In this document: one piece after another, positions 26,296 to 34,539 of the stretch | Numbering within the stretch: position 1 is the stretch's first letter | Layout: each line of letters starts with the position of its first letter | Source: an uncultured Bacteroides sp. | GTDB lineage: Bacteria; Bacteroidota; Bacteroidia; Bacteroidales; Bacteroidaceae | Direction: 5' to 3' | Assembly: GCA_900542985.1 (NCBI GenBank) | Contig: UQPQ01000004.1 | Coordinates: forward strand, 22,692 to 86,691 | DNA: 64,000 bases | Position numbers and translations under genes: made by a program | Notes under the pieces: model-generated | The model's input: only the letters and a program-made list of their open reading frames with translations | Databases searched by the model: none | Told to the model about the DNA's origin: nothing

Positions 26296-26379
26296 CACCG
26301 TCGTTGTCTGTACAGCCGGCGGCGTTGGTTATGCAGACAGCGATGTCGGCTGTACAGCCGACGACGTCGGACGAAGCAT
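26296..26379. repeat. 84-bp element of four 21-bp units (copy 2)
   Basis: Units start at 26296, 26317, 26338 and 26359. Units 1 and 3 end with TGTACAGC, and unit 4 starts CGACGACGTCGG. The junction of units 3 and 4 holds the odd palindrome AGCCGACG-A-CGTCGG. The element follows the efp terminator by 27 bp and precedes the glycosyltransferase gene. Confidence 0.88.
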
Positions 26380-26545
26380 GAATTCTGTAGTGGGAAGAGA
26401 TGCAAAGAGTCGTGTGGAGCTTTGTTTTCAAATATGTATGTCGGGAATGTGGACCGCTTCTGCCATCTTTCTTGAAATAAATGCTGACAGAAGATAGGGA
26501 TAGGAAAGAAAGTTTTTATCTTTGTTTGTATAAATGTAAGATACT

Positions 26546-27535
26546 ATGCGATATTCTGTAATTATTCCCGTGTATAATCGTCCGGATGAAGTGGACGAAC
26601 TCTTGCAAAGTCTGGTTTCCCAGAGTTTGAAAGATTTTGAAGTGATTGTAGTAGAAGACGGTTCGTCTGTACCTTGTGAGGATGTGGTAAACAAGTACCG
26701 GGATAAACTGGATGTGCATTATTACAGTAAACCCAATTCCGGTCCCGGACAGACACGCAATTATGGAGCAGAACGCAGCAAAGGAGAGTTTCTGCTGATA
26801 CTGGATTCGGACTGTATTTTGCCGGAAGGATATTTACAGGCAATAGAGGATGAACTTCATAGAGAAGAAGCGGATGCCTTTGGTGGTCCGGACCGTGCGC
26901 ACGATTCGTTTACCCGTGTGCAGAAAGCCATTAATTATGCCATGACTTCTTTCTTTACTACGGGGGGGATCCGGGGAGGAAAGAAAAAGATGGATAAATT
27001 CTATCCGCGCAGCTTCAATATGGGTGTACGTGCAGAAGCATATCGGGCTTTAGGAGGTTTTTCGAACATGCGTTTTGGCGAAGACATCGACTTTAGTATC
27101 CGTATCTTCAAAGCCGGTTACCGCTGTCGTCTGTTTCCGGAGGCGTGGGTGTGGCATAAGCGCCGTACCGATTTGAAGAAGTTCTTCAAGCAGGTGCACA
27201 ATTCGGGTATCGCTCGTATCAATCTGTATAAAAAATATCCGGAATCATTGAAACTGGTACATCTGCTTCCTGCTGTCTTTACGGTAGGAGTCGTCTTTTT
27301 GCTGCTTTGCTCACTGCTTTGTGTGTGGAGTCTGCTGCCTTTGGCTTTGTTTGTACTCATCGTGTTTATAGATGCTTCTCTTAGCAATAAAAGTGTTGTA
27401 ATTGGTATACTTTCTGTCGTAGCTTCGTTTATACAGTTGACGGGGTATGGAACAGGCTTCCTGCGTGCATGGTGGAAACGCTGTGTCTTGGGAAAAGATG
27501 CCTTTTCTGCCTTCGAGAAGAATTTCTATAAATAA
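26546..27535 (+). CDS. Family 2 glycosyltransferase with C-terminal membrane segments
   Basis: The 329-residue protein has the GT-A fold start MRYSVIIPVYNRPDEVDELL, the DSD-type metal motif (LLILDSDCILPEGY), the acceptor-side GGFSNMRFGEDIDFSIRIFKAGY (an ED acid pair), and WVWHKRRTDLKKFFKQ. Two or three hydrophobic segments (about 240-310) should place it at the inner membrane. It probably adds a sugar to a lipid-linked or surface glycan; donor and acceptor are unknown. A -7 box TATCTTTG lies at 26517-26524. radC starts 4 bp after its stop, so the two form an operon. Confidence 0.85.
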   Translation: MRYSVIIPVYNRPDEVDELLQSLVSQSLKDFEVIVVEDGSSVPCEDVVNKYRDKLDVHYYSKPNSGPGQTRNYGAERSKGEFLLILDSDCILPEGYLQAIEDELHREEADAFGGPDRAHDSFTRVQKAINYAMTSFFTTGGIRGGKKKMDKFYPRSFNMGVRAEAYRALGGFSNMRFGEDIDFSIRIFKAGYRCRLFPEAWVWHKRRTDLKKFFKQVHNSGIARINLYKKYPESLKLVHLLPAVFTVGVVFLLLCSLLCVWSLLPLALFVLIVFIDASLSNKSVVIGILSVVASFIQLTGYGTGFLRAWWKRCVLGKDAFSAFEKNFYK

Positions 27536-27539
27536 CTGT

Positions 27540-28229
27540 ATGAAAGAAAAACTGTCAATCAACCATTGGGCGGAAGAAGACCGTCCGAGGGAGAAAATGA
27601 TGGCGCATGGGGCGGCTGCACTGAGTAATGCAGAACTTCTTGCTATCTTGATAGGTTCGGGTAATGTGGAAGAATCGGCCGTAGAACTGATGCGGAAAGT
27701 ACTGAACGATTACCGGAATAGCTTGAGTGAGTTGGGAAAATGTACGGTAGAAGACCTGTGCCGGTACAAGGGAATCGGAACAGCGAAAGCCGTTACTATT
27801 TTAGCGGCTTCGGAACTGGGCAAGAGAAGAAAGGCGGAGGAACCGGGAGAACGTAAGCAGATACGTTGCTCGCAGGATATTTATTCGCTTTGCCATCCTT
27901 TTATGTGCGATTTGCCGGTGGAGGAATGCTGGGTTTTGCTGTTGAACCAGGCTTCCCGCGTGATAGACCGTGTGCGGATAGGGCAGGGAGGACTGGCGTC
28001 GACGGTGGTCGATGTGCGTTGTGTATTGCGGGAAGCACTTCTGAAACGGGCTTCTTCGCTGGTACTTTGTCATAATCATCCTTCGGGAAATATTGCTCCC
28101 AGCAGGGAGGACGACCGCTTGACGCAATCGTTGTTTCAGGCTGCCCAAACAATGAATATCCGTATGCTCGACCATGTGATAATATCCGACGGGGCTTATT
28201 ATAGTTATGCCGATGAAGGGAGATTGTAA
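27540..28229 (+). CDS. radC: RadC family JAB-domain protein
   Basis: The 229-residue protein starts at the ATG at 27540 (MKEKLSINHWAEEDRPREK), 4 bp past the glycosyltransferase stop. An N-terminal helix-hairpin-helix part (LCRYKGIGTAKAVTILAASELGKR) precedes an MPN/JAB1 metalloprotease-like domain with HNHPSGNIAPSREDDRL, the H-x-H and Ser/Asp metal ligands. The old link to DNA repair is weak and the biochemical role is unknown. The TAA stop is overlapped by the first copy of a 48-bp repeat. Confidence 0.92.
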   Translation: MKEKLSINHWAEEDRPREKMMAHGAAALSNAELLAILIGSGNVEESAVELMRKVLNDYRNSLSELGKCTVEDLCRYKGIGTAKAVTILAASELGKRRKAEEPGERKQIRCSQDIYSLCHPFMCDLPVEECWVLLLNQASRVIDRVRIGQGGLASTVVDVRCVLREALLKRASSLVLCHNHPSGNIAPSREDDRLTQSLFQAAQTMNIRMLDHVIISDGAYYSYADEGRL

Positions 28230-28275
28230 AAGCAAGCTTTTGCTTTGGTACTGCGCTCACCTTTCACTATATTTG
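28228..28275 (+). repeat. 48-bp promoter-bearing repeat, copy 1
   Basis: It begins inside the radC stop codon. It carries the palindrome AAAAGCAAGCTTTT, then TTTG (28244-28247), a 20-base spacer, and TATATTTG (28268-28275), a full Bacteroidetes promoter. Copy 2 is at 28312, differing at only two positions. Confidence 0.85.
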
Positions 28276-28311
28276 AAGAATATAGGATGCGGCTTGGCAT
28301 TACCTTCGTTC

Positions 28312-28359
28312 AAAAGCAAGCTTTTGCCTTGGTACTGCGCTCGCCTTTCACTATATTTG
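28312..28359 (+). repeat. 48-bp promoter-bearing repeat, copy 2
   Basis: The same element lies 84 bp on, with CTTG (28328-28331) in place of TTTG, a 20-base spacer, and TATATTTG (28352-28359). It stands 29 bp before the SufT-like gene and would drive it. The TGCGCTCRCCTTTCACTAT part recalls a sequence often seen in Bacteroides promoters (from memory). Confidence 0.85.
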
Positions 28360-28387
28360 CAGCTATACATTTTTAAATATTCAACGT

Positions 28388-28711
28388 ATGATGGATAACG
28401 AAACAAAACTGAAGATTGAAGAAAAAATTATAGAAATACTGAAGACTGTATACGACCCTGAAATTCCGGTGAATGTATACGATTTGGGATTGATTTATAA
28501 AATTGATTTGCAGGACAATGGAGAACTGATTCTGGATATGACGCTGACTGCTCCCAATTGTCCGGCTGCCGATTTCATCATGGAGGATATCCGCCAGAAA
28601 GTAGAATCGGTGGAAGGTGTGGTGTCTGCACAGGTCAATCTGGTATTCGAACCGGAATGGGATAAGGATATGATGACCGAAGAGGCAAAACTTGAACTTG
28701 GATTTCTGTAA
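28388..28711 (+). CDS. SufT-like (DUF59/MIP18) iron-sulfur assembly factor
   Basis: The 107-residue protein shows the DUF59 pattern: IIEILKTVYDPEIPVNVYDLGLIYKI and LTLTAPNCPAADFIMEDIRQKV with the conserved Cys. Family members help mature iron-sulfur proteins (SufT, the eukaryotic MIP18). It is cytosolic and not in a suf operon here. The next ATG (28391) is an equally possible start. Expression probably comes from the repeat-borne promoters just upstream. Confidence 0.9.
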   Translation: MMDNETKLKIEEKIIEILKTVYDPEIPVNVYDLGLIYKIDLQDNGELILDMTLTAPNCPAADFIMEDIRQKVESVEGVVSAQVNLVFEPEWDKDMMTEEAKLELGFL

Positions 28712-28764
28712 TCAAGACAGAATTCTTCCTGAAGAAACAGATGTGGTTATAAAAATCGGATAAA

Positions 28765-29532
28765 ATGAAGAATGTATATTTTCTTTCGGATGCTCATTTA
28801 GGTTCCAGGGCTATTCCTCATGGACGTACTCAGGAGCGCCGGCTGGTCAACTTTTTGGATAGTATCAAGCATCAGGCAGCAGCTGTTTATCTGTTGGGTG
28901 ATATGTTTGACTTCTGGTATGAATTCAAACTGGTGGTTCCTAAAGGTTATACCCGCTTCTTGGGAAAATTGTCGGAACTGACGGATATGGGGGTTGAAGT
29001 GCATTTCTTCATTGGAAATCATGACATCTGGTGCGGAGACTATCTGGAGAAGGAGTGTGGGGTAATTATTCACCGCAGACCGCTGACTTGTGAAATTTAC
29101 GGGAAAGAGTTTTTCCTGGCTCATGGAGACGGATTGGGTGACGGCGACCGGAAGTTTAAGTTGCTGCGGACAATGTTTCATAGTAAGACTTTGCAGAAGA
29201 TGTTTTCCATGTTGCATCCGAGATGGAGTATAGACTTCGGCTTGGAATGGGCGAAGCATAGTAGAATGAAACGGGAAGGAGGAAGAGAGCCGGAATATAT
29301 GGGAGAGGATAAGGAAGCTTTGGTGCTCTTTACTAAGGATTACCTGAAGACTCATCCGGATATTAACTATTTTATTTATGGACACCGGCATATCATGCTC
29401 GACCTGATGTTAAGTCGTTCTGTGCGGATGATGATTCTGGGAGACTGGATTACGGAGTTCTCGTATGCTGTATTCGATGGTGAGAATCTTTTTCTTGAAC
29501 AATACATTGAGGGAGAAACTACAGTAGGATAA
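28765..29532 (+). CDS. lpxH: UDP-2,3-diacylglucosamine diphosphatase
   Basis: The 255-residue metallophosphoesterase has all five motifs: FLSDAHLGSRAI, LGDMFDFWYE, IGNHDIWCGD, LAHGDGLGDGD and YGHRHIM. It removes UMP from UDP-2,3-diacyl-glucosamine to give lipid X in lipid A synthesis, acting at the inner membrane face. The length fits the Bacteroidetes LpxH group. It is separated from the SufT-like gene by 53 bp. A terminator-like hairpin lies at 29673. Confidence 0.92.
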   Translation: MKNVYFLSDAHLGSRAIPHGRTQERRLVNFLDSIKHQAAAVYLLGDMFDFWYEFKLVVPKGYTRFLGKLSELTDMGVEVHFFIGNHDIWCGDYLEKECGVIIHRRPLTCEIYGKEFFLAHGDGLGDGDRKFKLLRTMFHSKTLQKMFSMLHPRWSIDFGLEWAKHSRMKREGGREPEYMGEDKEALVLFTKDYLKTHPDINYFIYGHRHIMLDLMLSRSVRMMILGDWITEFSYAVFDGENLFLEQYIEGETTVG

Positions 29533-29633
29533 TATTGTGGATTATTTTAGTGACGTCGCGCGGAGGTTGTTGGACTTTTATAAGGCCGTGGTGCAGCCTG
29601 TGTGCGACGATTCTTTTTTTGATACATAGGGAT

Positions 29634-29970
29634 ACAAAAAAAGCGAAGTTCTTAAGAACCCGCCGATCTCCTAAAGAACCCCCATTTAAGGGTTCTTTTC
29701 ATCTCTTCTTCGTTCAGTTGTTGTCTTTGTTATCCTTTTCTCTCTTATACCTTAAGCAATTTTACATCTTAATACCTATATCAACTATTCCTGAAAACAA
29801 TTACCTTTTTACTAATACCTTAAAAACTAAACCTTATCAAAATTCTAATACCTTTGAATAAAATTGCTTTTTTACCTTAATCTAATACCTTATTTTACCT
29901 TAAACTAAGTAAGTCTAATACCTTTTGTGCTTTTTCTTATTGTTTTAATATCTTATCGGTTTCACAACCA
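29634..29970 (-). ncRNA. Candidate small RNA with repeated AAGGTATTAG motifs
   Basis: This about 335-nt leftward transcript is predicted from a promoter at 29976-30006 to a hairpin plus T-run at 29636-29662. The leftward strand repeats AAGGTATTAG (+ strand CTAATACCTT at 29812, 29845, 29882 and 29914), with more degenerate forms at 29745, 29769 and 29945. Shorter AAGGTAA motifs lie between (29801, 29872, 29895). The whole stretch is nearly free of G on the + strand. It has no plausible open frame. A second RNA candidate at 53028 shares the motif core. It could alternatively be the 3' tail of the nrdDG transcript. Confidence 0.55.
29673..29700 (+). terminator. Terminator after lpxH
   Basis: AAAGAACCC (29673-29681) pairs with GGGTTCTTT (29690-29698), followed by TC. 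A second GTTCTTAAGAAC palindrome at 29649-29660 gives alternative pairings. It may serve both lpxH and the leftward RNA. Confidence 0.6.
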
Positions 29971-29975
29971 CGATG

Positions 29976-30006
29976 CAAAGGTAAGGCTTCTTTGTTTAAA
30001 AACAAT
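29976..30006 (-). promoter_or_regulatory. Promoter of the leftward RNA candidate
   Basis: Read leftward: ATTG (30006-30003), a 19-base spacer, then TACCTTTG (29983-29976). This is close to TTTG-N19-TAnnTTTG and lies 57 bp past the nrdG stop. Confidence 0.6.
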
Positions 30007-30062
30007 GCTTAATAACATGTTTTTGCATGTTTTGTGCGTTTTCATGATTTATATCAATTCTT

Positions 30063-30548
30063 TTAGAAATGGGAACTTATTTTTCCTGATTTCAGCACTA
30101 GAATTCGCTGGTTGCTGCTTCCCCGAAACTCCAGATAAGGAGAATATAATGCTTCCTCAAAACGTCCGTCTACCAGCACGTCGATATAGTGCAGGATGGC
30201 TTCTTTTTCGGGGCAGGCAATCAGTTCTTCGTATGTATATCCGGTATAGCACCATACATTCATGCCGGTCTCTTCTTTGATACGGCGAATGAGAGGTAAA
30301 AACTCTTGTGGATTATAAAAAGGATCTCCTCCGGAGAAAGTGATTCCATCGAGTAGAGGGTTAGCCTTAATTTCCCGGATGATGGCAGTGAGCTTTTCCT
30401 CTGTCAGTGGAAAGCCTGCTGCGGGATTCCACGACGAGGGGTTATGACATCCTTTGCAACGGTGGCTGCATCCGGCAAGATAGATGGAATACCGGATGCC
30501 GTCACCGTCGACAATTGTTTCTGGATAAGTGTAAAGATAATGTAGCAT
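30063..30548 (-). CDS. nrdG: Anaerobic ribonucleotide reductase activating enzyme
   Basis: The 161-residue radical-SAM enzyme has the cluster motif [15 protein letters not shown] (CxxxCxxC) near residue 27, then [13 protein letters not shown] (SAM-binding GGDP region). It uses a 4Fe-4S cluster and S-adenosylmethionine to put a glycyl radical on NrdD. nrdD ends 7 bp upstream in the same operon. The C-terminus ([12 protein letters not shown]) is typical. Confidence 0.95.
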   Translation of the reverse strand: MLHYLYTYPETIVDGDGIRYSIYLAGCSHRCKGCHNPSSWNPAAGFPLTEEKLTAIIREIKANPLLDGITFSGGDPFYNPQEFLPLIRRIKEETGMNVWCYTGYTYEELIACPEKEAILHYIDVLVDGRFEEALYSPYLEFRGSSNQRILVLKSGKISSHF

Positions 30549-30555
30549 ATTCGGG

Positions 30556-32946
30556 TTAACCGTGTTTTACGCGGTCTTTTTCTTCTGCACGTTTGGCTGA
30601 GTTCCAACTGTTCAGGTCTCCGGTCAGATAGCCGGTGATACGGCGCATGCGCATGATGTTTTCACTGTTACAGATTGGACATTTATCGTAAATTACTCCT
30701 TTGTATCCGCAGTTGTGGCAAGTGTCTACAGGATGATTGATGGAACCGTATCCTATACCTTCATCGTGCATTACTTTTACAATCTTAGCAATAGCCTTGA
30801 TGTTTTTCTGGGCTTCACCGTCGAGTTCTACATAAGTGATGTGTCCTCCGCGGGTAAGCGCATGGAACGGTGCTTCGCATTTGATTTTTTCGATAATGCT
30901 GATAGGCTCTTTCACATCTACATGGAATGAATTGACATAATAGTCTCTGTCTGTAACTCCTGGGATAAGGCCGTATTTGCGTTTGTCCATGCGTGTGAAG
31001 CGTCCGGAAAGTCCTTCGGCTGGAGTAGCAAGTACAGAGTAGTTCAGATGGTATTTTTGTTTGTATTCATCGGCTACTTTATTCATTTCTTCAATTGCTT
31101 CGTAAAGCGTTTCCCATGCTTTGCGATTATGACCGTGTCCTTGTCCGTAAAGTGCTACCATTGCATTGTGTCCGCCAATGAAACCAATACCCAGTGTTCC
31201 TTGTTTCAAGGTGTCGCCCACTTCGTCGTTCGGGTTCAGACTTCCTCCTCCTTTCCATACATTGTTACTCATCATGAAAGGAAACTGGCGGGCCAGTGCG
31301 GTACGTTGGTATTGATACCGGCTATAAAGTTGTTCGGCAATGAGTTCCGACATCTCGTGTACTGACTGAAGGAAGATGTCCTTGGCCAGTTGTTCGATGG
31401 CGGTAGGATGCGTGTGCTCGGCCATATTTTCAGCTTTGATGCGTGCTTCAATGGCCAGACGGGGTAGGTTCATAGTAGTGAACGAGAGATTGCCTCGTCC
31501 CAGTGATGTCTTTTCTCCGTTCAGATTTTCGAATACACGTGTACGGCATCCCATGGTTGCCAGTTCGTAACGATAGCGCTTCGGATCGTTCTTGTCCCAT
31601 TTCTCGTGCTGGTTGAAAGGGGTATCCAGGAACATAAAGTTAGGGAACAGTGCCTTGGCAGTGGTACGACATGCTTTTAAGAATAAGTCAAAGTTGGGAG
31701 CTTCGAACTGTATTTTTCCTTCAAGTGCTGCATCAAAATCCTGGATAGCCAACTGGTAATCGGCTTCTGAATAAGATACTCCATCTTTTATTTTGAAAAT
31801 CTGGATAGGGAATACCGGAACTTCTCCTCTTTGTCCCAGGCCTTCTACGGTAGCTTTCAGCAGTTCTTCTATCACCATGCGTCCTTCGGCTGATGTATCA
31901 GTTCCGTAGTTGATAGAACTGAATACAACTTGGTTTCCTCCTCGCGAGTGCATGGTGTTCAAGTTATGGATGAATCCCTCCATGGCTTGGTGGGTTTCTT
32001 TTCTGGTTTGAGCATATGCTTTATGCAGAATATGTTCAAGTTCTTCAGCATTGATTGTAATTGCAGATGCCTGTAATGCTTTTACTAACCCCTTTTTCAT
32101 TTCGGAGTTAGGTTCAATGGAGGTCAGATATTGATGTATGGCTTCGGAGAGACTTTCTTCTTTTACGGTTGTTTCTCCTTTTACTTCCAGATAGAAGGAC
32201 AGAATGGATGTGACTGCTTTCTGATAGCTTTTCAATACTCCCTTTGCCATAAAGAAGTCGAAAGCAGGGATAGCTTGTCCTCCGTGCTGTTCGTTCTGAT
32301 TGGTCTGGAAAATGATTGTAGCCAGTGTTGCATAGCTCTGGATTGATTGAGGAGTACGGATGCTGCCGTTTTTGGTGTGGAACCCCCGTTCGAACAAATC
32401 ATCCAGGTCGTACTGGATGCAAGTTGTCGTTTTGGTAGGATAATAGTCCAAATCGTGGATGTGGATATCTCCCAACTGATGTGCTTCTGCATACTTTTTA
32501 GGAAGAAGATACTTATAAGTATAATCTTTGGTGATTTCCGAAGCAAATGTCATCATCTGCCCAGCCGGAGTATGGCTTGACATATTGGCATTGCTCAGGT
32601 TGACATCATTTTTATCGATGGCGACAATGCCGTCCATGATATGCTTGATTTGCGTTTTTCTTTCGCGCTCGGTGTTTCGCCATTGACGATAGATGATGTA
32701 CTTTTTTGCCACTTCTGGTTGTACTTTCATTAGCTCAGTCTCGACGATGTCTTGTATATCCTCTACTCCAATGGTAGGTTGGTTGATTTGGAGGATAACG
32801 CGCTGGGTAATCTCTTCTATTAAGGTACGGTGGTTGTTGAGGCCTGTGGCTTCGAATGCTTTGCCTATGGCATTAGAGATTTTTACTGCCGAAAAGTCTT
32901 CCCGCTTTCCGTCTCGTTTGATAATGCAGATTTCTTTTGTGTTCAT
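30556..32946 (-). CDS. nrdD: Anaerobic (class III) ribonucleoside-triphosphate reductase
   Basis: The 796-residue protein makes deoxynucleotides without oxygen. The N-terminal ATP-cone (about 1-95, [21 protein letters not shown]) senses dATP/ATP. The C-terminal part has a zinc site (CHNCGYKG with CPICNSEN) and the glycyl radical region [12 protein letters not shown], where the central Gly carries the radical. Its leader holds a cobalamin riboswitch (32988-33150), so it should be turned down when B12 is available. NrdD itself does not need B12. The gene ends 7 bp before nrdG. Confidence 0.96.
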   Translation of the reverse strand: MNTKEICIIKRDGKREDFSAVKISNAIGKAFEATGLNNHRTLIEEITQRVILQINQPTIGVEDIQDIVETELMKVQPEVAKKYIIYRQWRNTERERKTQIKHIMDGIVAIDKNDVNLSNANMSSHTPAGQMMTFASEITKDYTYKYLLPKKYAEAHQLGDIHIHDLDYYPTKTTTCIQYDLDDLFERGFHTKNGSIRTPQSIQSYATLATIIFQTNQNEQHGGQAIPAFDFFMAKGVLKSYQKAVTSILSFYLEVKGETTVKEESLSEAIHQYLTSIEPNSEMKKGLVKALQASAITINAEELEHILHKAYAQTRKETHQAMEGFIHNLNTMHSRGGNQVVFSSINYGTDTSAEGRMVIEELLKATVEGLGQRGEVPVFPIQIFKIKDGVSYSEADYQLAIQDFDAALEGKIQFEAPNFDLFLKACRTTAKALFPNFMFLDTPFNQHEKWDKNDPKRYRYELATMGCRTRVFENLNGEKTSLGRGNLSFTTMNLPRLAIEARIKAENMAEHTHPTAIEQLAKDIFLQSVHEMSELIAEQLYSRYQYQRTALARQFPFMMSNNVWKGGGSLNPNDEVGDTLKQGTLGIGFIGGHNAMVALYGQGHGHNRKAWETLYEAIEEMNKVADEYKQKYHLNYSVLATPAEGLSGRFTRMDKRKYGLIPGVTDRDYYVNSFHVDVKEPISIIEKIKCEAPFHALTRGGHITYVELDGEAQKNIKAIAKIVKVMHDEGIGYGSINHPVDTCHNCGYKGVIYDKCPICNSENIMRMRRITGYLTGDLNSWNSAKRAEEKDRVKHG

Positions 32947-32987
32947 AACAGCTTTTTGAAAAAGTAATGGATATAAATGGCTTTTTC

Positions 32988-33150
32988 ATGGCAGGTCTTC
33001 TGACTGATTCCTCCCCAAAGGCGACCTTCCCGCAAGTGTATTGCAGTGGCTGTATATGATACTTGGCCTTGGTTCTTTGGAAATCACAGCAGCGGGTACT
33101 GTTACCGATTTTCACGATATTCCCTTTTGAAACGCTTGTGTTACCATTAA
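32988..33150 (-). promoter_or_regulatory. Cobalamin (B12) riboswitch
   Basis: The leftward strand shows, in order, AAAAGGGAATATCGTGAAAA, CCCGCTGCTGTGATT (33096-33082), GCCACTG (33050-33044), CGGGAAGG and the B12 box AGTCAGAAGACCTGCC (33005-32990). These match the conserved core of cobalamin riboswitches. The box ends 44 nt before the nrdD start. No clear intrinsic terminator is seen between, so control may act on translation. Confidence 0.9.
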
Positions 33151-33158
33151 AAGCTGTA

Positions 33159-33166
33159 CAAAGATA
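33159..33166 (-). promoter_or_regulatory. -7 box for the nrdDG transcript
   Basis: Read leftward, TATCTTTG matches TAnnTTTG and would start transcription just before the riboswitch. At the -33 distance there is only TTTT. Confidence 0.5.
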
Positions 33167-33480
33167 GAAAAAGAGTTTTGCTTGATAAAATAGACTATCT
33201 CTTGGTTGTCTAAATTGGGAAATAAAATTTCAGTAAAAATGTTCTTAGAATGTATCTGAATGGGGTAAATGGATAACTGTAATTTAAAATGGTTTTTCTT
33301 TTTGGAAATTCTTCCGTTATTTCTTGTAATATTCCTTCTTTTATATAATAGGCTTTTGGAAACGTTTTTGGAAGAATTAAAGACCAAAAAGATGAGATGA
33401 TTTGTAGTTGTGTATGCAGTAATCTTAAAGTTGAAAACGGGTACTGCATACACATTATAATAAGTGTGATTAGTCTTGGC
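33167..33480. other. Intergenic stretch with no supported gene
   Basis: This stretch is AT-rich. Open frames on the leftward strand (up to 113 codons) look like chance: they span the riboswitch promoter and have no family features. AATTCTTCC (33307) and GGAAGAATT (33370) are inverted but 54 bp apart. Confidence 0.45.
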
Positions 33481-33750
33481 TTAATCTTTTATTTCTTCAA
33501 ACTCGATGTATTCCCCTTCATCACTATCAAATACTTTCTTTTTTCGTGCAGGAGACTGTGAAGAAGAACCGTAAGAAGAACGTTCCTGATAAGTGCTTTC
33601 TTTTTCTGTATACTGTGAAGAAGATGTCATCTTTTCTGTCATACGCTTTCCTGTACGGAATATGCTTCCTACAACTTTAGCTGCGGCCGACAGTAAAAGA
33701 ATAAGAATAATAAATATAAATATGAATATGAAACTCAAAAATCCAAACAT
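33481..33750 (-). CDS. DUF4834 family small membrane protein
   Basis: The 89-residue protein opens with one membrane segment (MFGFLSFIFIFIFIILILLL), then a polar tail: RTGKRMTEKMTSSSQYTEKE, a Ser/Tyr-rich part, KKKVFDSDEGEYIEFEEIKD. The acidic EYIEFEEIKD end is the hallmark of this Bacteroidetes family. Its role is unknown. It is last in the psd-pssA run, 58 bp after pssA, in the same direction. Confidence 0.8.
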   Translation of the reverse strand: MFGFLSFIFIFIFIILILLLSAAAKVVGSIFRTGKRMTEKMTSSSQYTEKESTYQERSSYGSSSQSPARKKKVFDSDEGEYIEFEEIKD

Positions 33751-33808
33751 AGTTATTGTCGTTATATTTTATAATGATATTAACAACAACCGTGCCATAA
33801 TTGTTGTT

Positions 33809-34516
33809 TTATGATTTTTTACGAGTTACAATAGAGAGTAGGATATACCATAAAATAACTGCTGCAAAACCACTGAGCTGGAAGATAATCAGTAAAGGGA
33901 TGCTGACAGCCAGGAAGATATAACTGATTTTATTGCTTTTCCATGAAAGGTTTTTAAATTTCAATGAAAACATGGGTAGTTCAGCAACCAGCAATAATGA
34001 CATGACAACTACCAACAGAAAAAGGTAGATTGCATTAAAGTATTGAGATACCAAGAAATTGTGGGCTCCTACGGTCAGTGAACCCCAAAACAAAGCATTG
34101 GCTGGAGTCGGCATACCGATAAATGAACTGGTTTGTCGTACATCGATATTGAATTTGGCCAATCGCAATGCCGAAAAGACTGCAATCAGAAAAGCAGTAT
34201 AAGGTATATATTCGGCAATTGGAGTCAGAAACTCGGGATAATATACTTCTTTGAATAAGGAAAAAACAATCGCAGCAGGAGCAAATCCAAAAGTAATATC
34301 ATCAGCCAGTGAGTCCAATTCTTTTCCTATCGGACTTGATACATGCAACAGACGAGCTGTCATTCCATCGAAAAAATCAAAGCCTGCCCCAATTACGATA
34401 AAGAGGAATGCAAGCGTATAACAGCCTTGCAGTGCCATGTAACTGGCAATACATCCGGAGAACAAATTGCAGCAAGTGATTGTATTCGGAATGTTTCGGA
34501 TGATAACATTGGCCAT
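33809..34516 (-). CDS. pssA: CDP-diacylglycerol--serine O-phosphatidyltransferase
   Basis: The 235-residue membrane enzyme makes phosphatidylserine from CDP-diacylglycerol and serine. The CDP-alcohol motif FDFFDGMTARLLHVSSPIGK followed by ELDSLADDITFG holds the metal-binding Asp residues. Several hydrophobic helices span the inner membrane. It follows psd by 23 bp, so synthesis and decarboxylation to phosphatidylethanolamine are encoded together. Confidence 0.95.
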   Translation of the reverse strand: MANVIIRNIPNTITCCNLFSGCIASYMALQGCYTLAFLFIVIGAGFDFFDGMTARLLHVSSPIGKELDSLADDITFGFAPAAIVFSLFKEVYYPEFLTPIAEYIPYTAFLIAVFSALRLAKFNIDVRQTSSFIGMPTPANALFWGSLTVGAHNFLVSQYFNAIYLFLLVVVMSLLLVAELPMFSLKFKNLSWKSNKISYIFLAVSIPLLIIFQLSGFAAVILWYILLSIVTRKKS

Positions 34517-34539
34517 AATCGTATCTCCTCCTTGTCTTT

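Noticed and set aside
26270..26497. 75-codon rightward frame through repeat copy 2 with a heptad-like pattern
   Set aside because: The 21-bp unit is a multiple of three and has few stop codons in any frame, so open frames arise on both strands. No start signal, family or conserved protein was seen.
28228..28359. An insertion sequence remnant at the duplicated 48-bp element
   Set aside because: No transposase fragment, terminal inverted repeats or target duplication was seen; a small promoter-bearing repeat explains it.
29549..29605. Possible fifth 21-bp family element (GACGTCGCGCGGAGG ... GCGACGATTC)
   Set aside because: It has some GC-rich triplets but no 21-base period and no TGTACAGC end.
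29535..29861. 108-codon rightward frame after lpxH
   Set aside because: It covers the terminator hairpin and the repeat-rich stretch, and its composition is that of AT-rich non-coding DNA.
33112..33453. Leftward frames between the nrdDG riboswitch and the DUF4834 gene
   Set aside because: They overlap the riboswitch promoter and show no family resemblance.
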